Below are positions 36,775-45,542 of a stretch of DNA of 64,000 nucleotides, piece by piece. Numbering within the stretch: position 1 is the stretch's first letter; each line of letters opens with the position of its first letter. The DNA is taken from contig NZ_JAHPZO010000004.1 of NCBI RefSeq assembly GCF_019042655.1, positions 1 to 64,000 of the forward strand, read 5' to 3'. This stretch comes from Planococcus sp. CP5-4_YE. Lineage in GTDB: Bacteria > Bacillota > Bacilli > Bacillales_A > Planococcaceae. The translations under genes were made by a program, and so were the position numbers. The notes under the pieces were generated by a model, which saw only the letters and a list, made by a program, of their open reading frames with translations, was not told the origin of the DNA and did no database searches.

Positions 36775-37341
36775 TCAACTCGCAGGGATGACCAAATAAT
36801 AGACGCTTGCCAGAAACAGGAATGCCATCCCAGCAGACAAATATGCTTTCGTTGCAGTAAATCCTTGAACCGCCTGGATGATCTTCACGCTGACCAGATA
36901 CATCCACACCACACCGATGATCAGCAAGAAATTTATCCAAAACGCGCCATCGCCAAGACCTGCCAAGTGCGGTGCACCGAATAAGCCTGGTAGTAACGCA
37001 ACCGGCGTTACCAAGCTGATGGCACGATATTTCGCAGTGCCTCCGAGCGCCTTGGAGCCCGCCCATAAAAGCGCGGACATGCCGACTTTTGTGATGAACG
37101 CGGTTAAGATTCCAAAAATGATGAAGATTAAAGGTACGACCACATTCTGCAACAAAGCGGAATCGAAACTGCTTATGTATGAGGCTTGCGACGCGATTGA
37201 AATCGCGCCGTAGCCTACTCCCACGATGAGCAGTAGAATTCGGCTCACTGTTTCGGTTTTCGGTAATTCTAGGAATGACCGGTAAGATGGATCATCCAGG
37301 CTTATCATTTTTCCAACCAACTTTGCCACTCCCTTTGCCAT
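36775..37341 (-). CDS. Yip1-like multi-pass membrane protein
   Basis: 188 residues with five hydrophobic helices (starting near residue 33). SMSALLW-type segments and the overall pattern resemble bacterial Yip1-domain proteins, whose role is unknown. Its ATG starts directly after the stop of the symporter gene, so it is surely co-transcribed and probably translationally coupled. It may assist the symporter or the acyl-CoA synthetase, but nothing in the sequence proves this. Confidence 0.65.
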   Translation of the reverse strand: MAKGVAKLVGKMISLDDPSYRSFLELPKTETVSRILLLIVGVGYGAISIASQASYISSFDSALLQNVVVPLIFIIFGILTAFITKVGMSALLWAGSKALGGTAKYRAISLVTPVALLPGLFGAPHLAGLGDGAFWINFLLIIGVVWMYLVSVKIIQAVQGFTATKAYLSAGMAFLFLASVYYLVIPAS

Positions 37342-38988
37342 TTACATTCCCCAAGGCATTAGCGCCCAGATTGCGACTGCTGCAGAAACGACAACTGTGA
37401 TGCCTGCGCCGATCGTGCTGTTATATCGGTAAGGCTTGATATCTTTCCAGCCATGAATACGTTCGATCAATTCGATATCGGCTTGTTTTGTCAATTTCTT
37501 GGAAAGTGCAGGAATACGATTGGTGATATAAGAAACTACAATCAATAAGATAAAGCTGATCGGTACCGCAAGCATTGCACCGGACAGCCCCATCCCGTCA
37601 GTCACCCCATGGCCCGTCAATACGATGCTTGGGAAAACGAATGGCGACACGATGATGTAGATGGCACCACCGACTACAGACGCTGCAATCGCACCGAATT
37701 TATTCGCTTCTTTCCACCAGACGCCGACGATAATCAGCGGCGCATTGGTAACGCCCGCCAAACCGAAAGCCCAGAGAATACTGACCACAAGGAATGCTGG
37801 CGGGTTAATCGCAAGCAAGATACTCGCAATCCCTCCTGCAAAAATTGCAATAAAGCCAATGCGCAAGTTCAAGCGCTGCGAGATGTTCGGTTTCAATGTA
37901 GAAATGATGTCCTGTGAAATCAATGCCCCGATCGCGAGCAAGTTTCCGCTCAAGGTCGAGAGGCCAGCGGAGATTGCACCAGCAATAACAAGCGCCGTTA
38001 CCCATTCAGGGTTATAGACCATGTTCAAGATGATCGTTAATTTATCTGCATCTGCATCAGAAATCGTTACGCCTTGTGTAGTTGTTGCAAAGACGCCGAC
38101 AAAGCCCATTGCATAAGTGGCCGAGAATACCAATCCAAGGATGAATGCGAACCAAACCATTGCAGAACGCGCACTCTTCAATGAAGAAGCTGTGTAGACA
38201 CGCATCGCCAAGTGAGGCAATCCAAGTGCCCCGATCGTCAGCGCCGGAATGATGGAGAAATACCACTTCGGCGAGAATTGGTAATCAAAGAACGACGGCA
38301 GCGCGTCCATCATCGCTGGAACCATGTCCGAATACAGCAATGGCGGGAAATACCAGCCTGAAGCGCCGATCGCTTTCATGATCGCTGCAAGCGGCACGAT
38401 GAACATCAAAGCGATGATGACCATTTGAATGGCAGCGTTATTCGTTGCTCCAGCCATCCCCCCGATCGTGATATAACCGACGATCAAGATGCCGAAAATA
38501 AATAGTCCCGTGATATAAGGAATGCCGAGCAATGTTTCAAATGTAATCGCGATTCCGATCATCTGGCCGAGCGCATACATGATCGATACGAGAATCATGA
38601 ATAAAGCAGCAATGATGGAAGCTGATACGCCATAGCGATCACGGATGAAATGAGTCGGGGAAAACGCCCCCATGCGGCGCAAACTTGTTCCGTAAATAAT
38701 CGTGATCAACGGAATCGCCAAAATCAATTGAATCCATAACATGATAAATGGAACCTGCAATTGCAAAATAAGGGCGGTAATGCCTAAAAATGTGGCCAAA
38801 CTCATATATGTAGCAGCCATCGCCAAGCCGTTCGTAATCGCTCCGACGTTCGATCCCCCCACATACAACTCCTTAGCTGATTTGCTTTGGCGGTTCGAAA
38901 TGAAACCGACGATGTAAAACAAGACGAATGTCGCACCTACGACCACGAGTCCCAGGATTGGATTATCCAGTTGCCAGCTCTGCTCCAT
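37342..38988 (-). CDS. Sodium:solute symporter (ActP-like)
   Basis: 548 residues with about thirteen hydrophobic helices, typical of the SSS family. YVGGSNVGAITNGLAMAATYMSLATFLG near the start and GAISAGLSTLSGNLLAIGALISQD in the second half are the sodium-site regions. Family members import acetate, pyruvate, proline or other organic anions with Na+. Linked genes are a small membrane partner (3 bp upstream), the Yip1-like protein and an acyl-CoA synthetase, which favours a short-chain carboxylate substrate. AAGGAAG precedes the ATG. Confidence 0.87.
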   Translation of the reverse strand: MEQSWQLDNPILGLVVVGATFVLFYIVGFISNRQSKSAKELYVGGSNVGAITNGLAMAATYMSLATFLGITALILQLQVPFIMLWIQLILAIPLITIIYGTSLRRMGAFSPTHFIRDRYGVSASIIAALFMILVSIMYALGQMIGIAITFETLLGIPYITGLFIFGILIVGYITIGGMAGATNNAAIQMVIIALMFIVPLAAIMKAIGASGWYFPPLLYSDMVPAMMDALPSFFDYQFSPKWYFSIIPALTIGALGLPHLAMRVYTASSLKSARSAMVWFAFILGLVFSATYAMGFVGVFATTTQGVTISDADADKLTIILNMVYNPEWVTALVIAGAISAGLSTLSGNLLAIGALISQDIISTLKPNISQRLNLRIGFIAIFAGGIASILLAINPPAFLVVSILWAFGLAGVTNAPLIIVGVWWKEANKFGAIAASVVGGAIYIIVSPFVFPSIVLTGHGVTDGMGLSGAMLAVPISFILLIVVSYITNRIPALSKKLTKQADIELIERIHGWKDIKPYRYNSTIGAGITVVVSAAVAIWALMPWGM

Positions 38989-38991
38989 CGC

Positions 38992-39261
38992 TTACACTTC
39001 CTTTACTTCGTCGGCACGGCCGAGCGTTTCATTTTCTCTTTCGATTTCATCATCAATCCGGTTACCGATTTTCCCTGCCACAAGGGTCAGCAGGAAAACA
39101 CCAAACCATCCCATCAAAATGGGAACGATGTACATGACTGGAAAACCGAATAACATGGCGTCCACCGGAAAAATAGAAAAAATCAAGCCGACATTCCCCA
39201 CCAGAATAAATGCTGCCGTCATCCAAATCGTAAATTGCACTTCTTTTTTGTAAGCTTTCAT
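38992..39261 (-). CDS. Small two-helix membrane protein of the symporter operon (89 aa)
   Basis: 89 residues: two hydrophobic helices (about 8-30 and 37-62) and a charged C-terminal tail (IDDEIERENETLG). It lies 3 bp before the symporter gene, like the small DUF485/DUF4212-type subunits next to acetate permeases, but I cannot assign it to one of those families. The start at 39261 is supported by GGAGGGG; the longer frame to 39405 would run over the cre site and promoter. Confidence 0.7.
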   Translation of the reverse strand: MKAYKKEVQFTIWMTAAFILVGNVGLIFSIFPVDAMLFGFPVMYIVPILMGWFGVFLLTLVAGKIGNRIDDEIERENETLGRADEVKEV

Positions 39262-39377
39262 GATTTCCCCTCCAATTTGTGTAATTTCTCTCTTCATACA
39301 CCCCAGACTGAGCGTTCGCTCATATTTTATACATGCGACCCTCCTTTGAAAACCAATATTCCAATAACCCCCTTGAT

Positions 39378-39391
39378 TGTAACCGCTTGCA
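39378..39391 (-). promoter_or_regulatory. Near-perfect cre site (CcpA) upstream of the symporter operon
   Basis: TGTAACCGCTTGCA matches 13 of 14 positions of the cre consensus (G for W at position 12). It lies about 117 bp upstream of the first gene. Confidence 0.6.
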
Positions 39392-39671
39392 TAAATGTTA
39401 GTCAACTGAATTTTTTTAAAATTTAAATAATTATATTAATAACCTTTTCGAACTATTTTTCTGCTTGTTGGTTCTAATAAATAAGCTAATTATCCCTTGA
39501 TTACTTTTACATAAACCACTCAAATTGGTTATCCCCATTCTGACACTCGCTATATAAATATATAATTCATTCAAACTAAAAAAGGATTTTTCTGGCAAAA
39601 AACATGCATATTATTGCGTAATTATTCATTCTCACTAAACTCACCATATGCTATTGCCATATAACTGCATA
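39392..39671. other. AT-rich intergenic stretch without a gene
   Basis: The 454-bp gap between the symporter operon and the channel gene is clearly AT-richer than its neighbours. No ORF with a ribosome site, no RNA gene and no repeat copy was found. It probably holds the promoter region of the minus-strand symporter operon. Confidence 0.5.
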
Positions 39672-39704
39672 AAAAAACTGCGCCTTAGCATATGCCAGGC
39701 GCAG
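39672..39704 (-). terminator. Terminator after the mechanosensitive channel gene
   Basis: 8-bp stem CTGCGCCT/AGGCGCAG (39678-39685/39697-39704) with a seven-T run on the minus strand. Confidence 0.87.
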
Positions 39705-39715
39705 CAGAATTCCGC

Positions 39716-40966
39716 TTACATATTTGGTTTATTGTCTTCTTCTTTCATTTTCTTTTCCATTTTAGCCAATTGGTTTTTTGCGAAGTCACGCCCGCCAATT
39801 CCAAAGGCGATGGCAAAGGCTACCGCAAGTCCTGCAATGATAAACAGGAAGGCAAGATTGACAATGTTCGAAGCAAAATTCAGTTGATCAAGCGTCATGA
39901 AAATCGCGATAATAAAGATCGCATATTTCACGATGCCGCCGAATAATCTATTGCCTGAAGCACGTGTAATGTAGTTTCCTAGCATACTGCCACCGATGAG
40001 CCCGAGACCCAGGATAATCAGGGAACTAATCAATAGCGGCAAATACGCGATGACCGCGTTGCCAATGGAATTCAATACATCGAGTTGCAGGACATTCATC
40101 GCTTCGACAACAAAGAAGATGATGATGATTGCCTGGACGATCTTGCCGATGATTTGGGCAATATCAAATGACGGTTCTTTGTTTTTGTCAGGGCTCAAAT
40201 AGGAAGAGAAACGATTGATCCCTGTGCCATTCAATAGGCCAATCAACAAATCCGCAACGAATTTCGCGATGAAGACACCTGCCAGGATAAGGATGATGCC
40301 GACAAAGATATTCGGGATCATTCCGAGCACTTGGTCAAGCATCGATACGATCGGTTGCGAGATCGATTCGATGTTCAAGGTCTCGAGCGCTACCGTCACG
40401 ATTGGGATAAGCACGATGACAAAAACTACATTTGCCAAAACTTTAGCGAGCGTGTTTTGGTCGCTTGGTGCCACCCGCTCATTCGTGCCGGATTTATTGG
40501 TCATTTTATTGAACCATTTGTCGATGTTCATCGTGGCCAATAAGCTCTCTACCAACTTCTTGACGAACTTCGCGATAAAGTAGCCAATCACCAGTATCAA
40601 GAGCGCCATGAACAGGTTTGGCAGGAATGCCAGGAACTTGTCCATCATGTTCGAAATCGGCTGGGCGACATTATTCATGTCGAGCGCTTGCAATACACTT
40701 GGAATGAACAGGATGAAAATCAAATAATAAAGAATTTTTCCGATAGAGTCCAGTTTGTCATCCGCGTCTTCCTTCGTTTTGGCCATATGGCCTTTGACCA
40801 TGGCGTTGTCAGCACCGACTTTTTTTAGCCCTTTCGAGAAAATCGCTTTGACAACTGTTGCGACGAGCCACGCTACAACAAGCAATAAGAGGGCGCCAAG
40901 AATGTTCGGAATGTAATTGATGATCGTATTTCCGACATTCTGGAATGAATTGGTTACATCATTCAA
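39716..40966 (-). CDS. Mechanosensitive ion channel family protein (conserved TM helix repeats)
   Basis: 416 residues made of repeated membrane segments with IPNILGALLLLVVAW, LPNLFMALLILVIGYFIAKF and IPNIFVGIILILAGVFIAKF, the conserved-TM-helix repeat of CmpX-type MscS relatives. The usual MscS beta domain is not seen, so gating by tension is uncertain. The start is placed at TTG 40966 because AAAGGAG sits 9 bases before it; the ATG at 40975 directly touches that site. It is a single gene with its own terminator. Confidence 0.8.
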   Translation of the reverse strand: MNDVTNSFQNVGNTIINYIPNILGALLLLVVAWLVATVVKAIFSKGLKKVGADNAMVKGHMAKTKEDADDKLDSIGKILYYLIFILFIPSVLQALDMNNVAQPISNMMDKFLAFLPNLFMALLILVIGYFIAKFVKKLVESLLATMNIDKWFNKMTNKSGTNERVAPSDQNTLAKVLANVVFVIVLIPIVTVALETLNIESISQPIVSMLDQVLGMIPNIFVGIILILAGVFIAKFVADLLIGLLNGTGINRFSSYLSPDKNKEPSFDIAQIIGKIVQAIIIIFFVVEAMNVLQLDVLNSIGNAVIAYLPLLISSLIILGLGLIGGSMLGNYITRASGNRLFGGIVKYAIFIIAIFMTLDQLNFASNIVNLAFLFIIAGLAVAFAIAFGIGGRDFAKNQLAKMEKKMKEEDNKPNM

Positions 40967-41099
40967 ATGTTTCATCTCCTTTACAATTTAATGGTTCATT
41001 TTTAGTATCCCCCCTTATATTTTTCCTAAACGCAATCTGATGCCATTCCAAGCTTGATCCCAACTTAATTTTATAGTGAAACAATGGTTTTCCCGAACT

Positions 41100-41142
41100 A
41101 CGCAAAAAACCGAAGACAGCAGCCCCGTCATCGGTTTCTTAT
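41100..41142 (-). terminator. Terminator after the histidine kinase gene
   Basis: 11-bp stem AAACCGA-GAC with one mismatch and a T-run on the minus strand. Confidence 0.75.
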
Positions 41143-41152
41143 ATTCATTCGC

Positions 41153-41881
41153 CTATTGATGATTCGGCAACAGGACGGTTACTTTGAACAGGTCACCGTC
41201 CACTTCCAGTTTCATCTGCCCGCCGTGAAGATCCACAATGGACTGGGCAATGGCAAGCCCAAGCCCCGAACCTTTGGTTTGCCGCGAAGCGTCCCCGCGC
41301 TTGAAACGTTCGAGCAATTCCTCCGTATTGTCGCCCAGTTCGTAGCGCGTGATATTTTTAATCGTTATGGCCAGTTCATCGGCTTGTTCTGCCAGCGCAA
41401 TATAGACACGGCTTCCCGGTAATGAATACTTGGTGGCGTTCAAGATCAAGTTGTCGAGAAGGCGCCACCACTTCTGGCCGTCGACCGAAGCATACACAGG
41501 ATGGTCCGGCGCTGTAATGCGGACGTCAAGTTCTGCTTCCTGCACCGCTTCCTCATGCTCTGCCAAGGCTTGTGTGACCAGTTGCTTCATATCCAAGTGC
41601 TGCTTTGAGAGTTCTACGTTTCCGCTAGCCATTTTCGAGACTTCGAATAAATCTTCGATAAGTACTTTCAAGCGCTCTGATTTCCGGTCGAGTATGTCGA
41701 CGTATTTCCGCCGCTCTTCATCTCCTAGATCTTCATTTTTCAATAGATCCGTATAGGTGATGATCGAAGTGAGCGGCGTGCGGAGATCATGGCTGACATT
41801 GGTGATCAGCTCGGTTTTCAGGCGCTCGCTTTTTGCCCGTTCAGAGACCGATGCCTTGTAACCTTCACGCAACACATTCAA
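41153..41881 (-). pseudogene. Histidine kinase, catalytic part cut off by an in-frame stop
   Basis: 242 residues continuing the reading frame of the upstream part without a shift. It contains the HisKA phosphorylation box NVSHDLRTPLTSI (His), the N-box DNLILNATKYS and the G-box KGSGLGLAIAQ. A TAA at 41885-41887 separates it from the sensor half. The TTG at 41881 is no convincing start, as there is no ribosome site. A single C-to-T change in a CAA codon would explain the TAA. Either the gene is broken, or the base is a sequencing error, or the stop is read through. Confidence 0.8.
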
Positions 41882-41884
41882 ATG

Positions 41885-43300
41885 TTAGGCATGTCTACTA
41901 AGAGGTGACTTGCCTTTCACTTTCAATTCCGCCCCCAAGCTTCCGGCAGCCAACTGTTCCGTCCCTTTGAGCAGCCGGTTCAAATAACCAAAGCGCGTCA
42001 TTAAAAACAGCAGCGATGGCAGCCCGAGCAATACTGTAGCCGGCAGCCAAACAATGACTACAACCGGTTGTAATATCATGAGTGCTGTTCCGGCGCCCCA
42101 TAAAAACACTACTGCTAGCACCCAGGCCATCTGGAAGCCGATTGTGCGGTTGAGAAACGCATCTTTCGCCGAATAAACCTGGGAGGCGGTGAAACTTTGC
42201 AGAATTTCTTCTTTAAAGCAACTCCATTTGCCGAAATGCTGCCATAACCAAATTGCCTGCAATATAGTCAGCGCCCAGAACAGAACTGCGAGTGCCAGCG
42301 CAATGAAGACACTTGGAAGAGAGACACTCCCCCCTTCCCACGGCCTTGTCAATAACGCCGCGAAATGGTTTGCAGCTACCAAAGCGAACGCAGCCGATAC
42401 GATGAATCCGATAAGCTTCCACTCGACAGCGAGTTTTCGCCAGTTGTGATAGCTGGTTAATCCGGTATACCACGCTATCTGGACCGGCCGCTTTTTGAAC
42501 AGCCACCATGCACTAGCTGCTACTGCAGCCAATAGGAAATACAGAAAGAACTTGAGCAGTCGGAATTGGTTTATCCCGCTAATCACCGAAGCACCTGCTA
42601 CTCCTTTTTCAGGTATTTGAATAACTCCTGAAAAGCGGTTATCGGCCAGCGTGCTGTTAGCATCGTCGTACGGAAAGTCAAAACTCCAATAACCATTACT
42701 GAAATAAAGCGGCTCTTGTGCAGAATACATTTGTTCGAAATAAGGCTCATCGCTAATTGTGCCTTTGGTGAATACTTCTCCGCTGTCCAAATCCCGTAAT
42801 TGATAAACATACCCTGAAGCTTGGCCTTCAAATTGCCCTTGCTGTTCTGACAATTGCCGGAGCGATTCTTCATAATCCGCTTCACGTTGCTCGATAATCG
42901 CTTTTTTCGCAGCTTCGTCGTTGGAAAAATTTTCACGCACAGCGGAAATTTCCTCTCCGCGCTGCTCTTCCAATTCTGCCACTAAAGAGCTGTCACCTTC
43001 TTCCTCTGCCGCTGAAATCGCATCCGCATATTGATCCCGGACCATCTGAATCTGGTCAGTCAGGGAAGTATGATCCATGCGGTATTGGTCGAGTTCCCAG
43101 GAAGTGACCGATTGATCGACAGTGGATGTTGGCGGGGCCAGTTCGAACAGCAGCAGCCCGTCCGTAAACCTGTCAAAATCATAACGAAAAGATTGTGTGT
43201 TCGTATACGCCTTGCCGAAATAACCCGATCCTTTTTCCATGACGGTCCATAAGCATAAGAGCAATAAGGAAAGGCCGGCAAGCCACATCCATTTCTTCAT
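41885..43300 (-). pseudogene. Histidine kinase, N-terminal membrane sensor part
   Basis: 471 residues. A membrane helix (about 4-22) is followed by an extracellular coiled and acidic domain (about 30-240), then several hydrophobic helices (about 245-430) and a HAMP-like stretch LLKGTEQLAAGSLG just before the TAA. The kinase module follows in the same frame, so the intact protein would be about 715 residues (41153-43300). AAAGGGAG precedes the ATG. It belongs to an operon with the response regulator and a 52-aa membrane protein. The signal is unknown. Confidence 0.8.
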
Positions 43301-43301
43301 A

Positions 43302-43460
43302 TTATGTATCTCCCTTTGTTAAGTGGCGGAGTGTCGCAAGCAAATCTTCCGGCGACTTGATGACAAAGTCCAAAATAAAAGAAGAGCAGTAGATGAGGCA
43401 TACCGCAGCAACCGCAATCGCAGCGACTGACCAAAGATCATTTTTCCATTTTGTAGCCAA
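43302..43460 (-). CDS. Small membrane protein between response regulator and kinase (52 aa)
   Basis: 52 residues read from a TTG at 43460. One hydrophobic helix (about 10-32) is followed by a short cytoplasmic-type tail (VIKSPEDLLATLRHLTKGD). The gene overlaps the end of the response regulator by 23 bases and its TAA lies 1 base before the kinase ATG; AAGGTGG is upstream of the TTG. Such packing makes it likely to be translated. It may modulate the kinase, but no homologue is recognised. Confidence 0.5.
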   Translation of the reverse strand: MATKWKNDLWSVAAIAVAAVCLIYCSSFILDFVIKSPEDLLATLRHLTKGDT

Positions 43461-44130
43461 TGCCCCACACCACCTTCACATATCTCGGATTTTTCGGATC
43501 TGCCTCGATCTTTTCCCGGATTTTACGGATATGTACAGCGACGATATTCTCTGCATTATATGCCGGCTCCCGCCATACGCGCTCGTAGATTTCGCCGATG
43601 GAAAAGACACGGCCCGGATGCTGCATCAATAATTCAGTTATATTGAATTCCGTCGGTGTCATGCGGATTTCCTCACCGTCTATCGTCACCGTTTTCGACT
43701 CTGAATCTAGCCTCAACCCATCTATTTCAAGCGTATGGCTGGACTGACCATAGTTCCCAAGCATCACGTAACGTCTGAGTTGGGATTTCACTCGTGCCAT
43801 CAATTCCATCGGATGGAAAGGCTTGGTCACGTAATCGTCTGCACCAATCGACAAGCCATGGATTTTATCGGACTCCTCGCTTCTGGCACTCAGCATAATG
43901 ATCGGGATATTGCGTTTTTCACGGATCTTGAATGTTGAATGGATGCCGTCAAGCTTTGGCATCATAATATCCATGATGACCAGATGCACTTGCGTCGTTT
44001 CCAGCAAATCGAGCGCTTCCTGGCCATCTGCTGCCCCCACTACCAGAAAACCTTCATTTTTCAAATAGATGCTGATGCCTTCCCGAATTTCCTGGTCATC
44101 ATCTGCCACCATGACTGTCAGCTGTTCCAC
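43438..44130 (-). CDS. OmpR-family response regulator
   Basis: 230 residues: a receiver domain (1-120) with the acidic pocket ADDD (9-12), phospho-acceptor Asp54 (VIMDIMMPK), conserved Ser/Thr (MLSARS) and Lys (DYVTKPF), and a winged-helix DNA-binding domain (about 130-228, EFNITELLMQHPGRVFS, YNAENIVAVHIRKIREKI). The start is GTG 44130, with AGAGGTGGG upstream; a GTG at 44139 overlaps that site. It is the first gene of an operon with a 52-aa membrane protein and the interrupted kinase. Confidence 0.9.
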   Translation of the reverse strand: MEQLTVMVADDDQEIREGISIYLKNEGFLVVGAADGQEALDLLETTQVHLVIMDIMMPKLDGIHSTFKIREKRNIPIIMLSARSEESDKIHGLSIGADDYVTKPFHPMELMARVKSQLRRYVMLGNYGQSSHTLEIDGLRLDSESKTVTIDGEEIRMTPTEFNITELLMQHPGRVFSIGEIYERVWREPAYNAENIVAVHIRKIREKIEADPKNPRYVKVVWGIGYKMEK

Positions 44131-44210
44131 ACGTCCCACCTCTTTTCATTTCTGGTTTAAGTATAGAATGAAATTCTTAAGTGGAGCCCATTCAAATTCT
44201 GAAGAAACTC

Positions 44211-45074
44211 TTAAGCTTTGCGGTATTTGCCGAATGCAAGCAGCGCAATGCCACCGATCAACAATGCCACCCCTACCCAAGACTGCCCGCTTAGCGCTTC
44301 ACCGACGACAGCAACTCCCAAAACAGAAGCTGTCAGCGGCTCTGCTAGCGATAAGGTGACCGCAGAGGATGAAGGAATGATTTTCAATCCGCTCGAGAAT
44401 AATAGGTAGGCAAGACTCGTCGCGGCAAAGCCCAGATAAACAACGAGCATCAAGTTTTGCGGTTCCGCTAAATAGCCGGTATCTAGGAAAACCAGAAATG
44501 GCAATAAACCAAGACCGCTGAGGGAAAAGATCACGGCCACCGCGGGCACCACTTCCATGAGGACCAAAACATTTTTGCTGAACATGGCATACCCCGCAAA
44601 TGCCAAACCGGCGAGCAGCCCGAGCATCACGCCGAATGGGTCGACGATGTAGCTATCGCGATTCGCAAAAAGCAAGATGCACCCTGTCACGGATAAGACA
44701 CTTGAAAACGCCCAAACACGCTCAGGCTTGCGCTTCAATACGAGCGCTTCCAGGATTCCCGAAAAAGCTGGTGCGCTACCGATTGCCACGACCGTCCCAA
44801 TCGCGACACCCGTCAATTGCACGGCTGAAAAAAAGAAAGGCTGGAACAAAGCCATGCACAATGCAGAAAGGCCAACCCACCGCCATGGAATTCTTACGCC
44901 TTTCAGCTGTCCTGAAATCCATACAAAAACCAGCAGGCCAAAACCGCCAATTGCGAGGCGAGCTGCCCCGATCGTCAAAGGATGGGCTTCTCCCACTATA
45001 AAAGTCTGGGCTGTCCCAGTCGTTCCCCAAAGCATTGCTGCGAATAACACCCATATGTATGCCTTCACTTGCAT
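44211..45074 (-). CDS. EamA/DMT-family transporter (second copy)
   Basis: 287 residues with about ten helices and two EamA repeats; AAMLWGTTGTAQTFIVG lies near the start and SSAVTLSLAEPLTASVLGVAVVGE near the end. The repeat pattern is that of small-molecule exporters such as YdcZ/RhaT-type or amino acid exporters. No strong Shine-Dalgarno is visible (AGCGGTG). It is a single gene next to, but separate from, the two-component operon. Confidence 0.82.
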   Translation of the reverse strand: MQVKAYIWVLFAAMLWGTTGTAQTFIVGEAHPLTIGAARLAIGGFGLLVFVWISGQLKGVRIPWRWVGLSALCMALFQPFFFSAVQLTGVAIGTVVAIGSAPAFSGILEALVLKRKPERVWAFSSVLSVTGCILLFANRDSYIVDPFGVMLGLLAGLAFAGYAMFSKNVLVLMEVVPAVAVIFSLSGLGLLPFLVFLDTGYLAEPQNLMLVVYLGFAATSLAYLLFSSGLKIIPSSSAVTLSLAEPLTASVLGVAVVGEALSGQSWVGVALLIGGIALLAFGKYRKA

Positions 45075-45203
45075 CAGTTTTCACCGCTTTCTCTCTCTAA
45101 AGTTTAAATGATCTTTATAGCATGGCTGAAAAAAATGGCCGCTCTTGTGCTAGATTATGGAAAATTCATTCATCCTCCCTAAACATACCACGGCACGGAT
45201 GAT

Positions 45204-45232
45204 TTGAGATAGGGCTCAAATAGCATTATAAT
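45204..45232 (+). promoter_or_regulatory. Sigma-A type promoter of the small HTH gene
   Basis: -35 TTGAGA (45204-45209), 17-base spacer, -10 TATAAT (45227-45232), 24 bp before the ATG. Confidence 0.7.
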
Positions 45233-45255
45233 AAAAGAAAAGAGGAGGCGATCGC

Positions 45256-45486
45256 ATGTATATGACAGTCCCAGAAACTGCCTTTTTTTTGTCAATGCCG
45301 GAAGAGCAAGTCAACCGTTACGTACTTGAAGGCCGGATTCGCGCAGTCCATGACGGAGAACAATACTTGATCAACACCTCCCAGTTCGAAACCCACTTCC
45401 AACAGCTTGAAGTTGAGAAACTTGAGCAGGAAGAATGGAATAATACGCCGATCCCCAATGATGTTGATGTCAAAGACGAGGATTGA
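45256..45486 (+). CDS. Small excisionase-like helix-turn-helix protein
   Basis: 76 residues. The first 45 (MTVPETAFFLSMPEEQVNRYVLEGRIRAV... followed by LINTSQF) look like the winged helix-turn-helix of excisionase/MerR-like DNA-binding proteins. The C-terminal part is acidic and probably flexible. GAGGAGG precedes the ATG and a good promoter lies upstream. No phage gene is near, so it is likely a small host regulator or a DNA architectural protein. No target is known. Confidence 0.65.
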   Translation: MYMTVPETAFFLSMPEEQVNRYVLEGRIRAVHDGEQYLINTSQFETHFQQLEVEKLEQEEWNNTPIPNDVDVKDED

Positions 45487-45495
45487 CGAAACGAG

Positions 45496-45531
45496 AAAAA
45501 GATCGGAGCCTAAACGGCTCCGATCTTTTTT
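45496..45531. terminator. Bidirectional terminator
   Basis: 15-bp stem AAAAAGATCGGAGCC and its complement (45496-45510/45516-45530), serving the HTH gene (+) and metX (-). Confidence 0.9.
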
Positions 45532-45542
45532 GATTAACAAGT

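Noticed and set aside
41153..41881. Independent short histidine kinase gene
   Set aside because: Its frame is continuous with the sensor half and there is no ribosome site at the TTG, so it is the second half of an interrupted gene.
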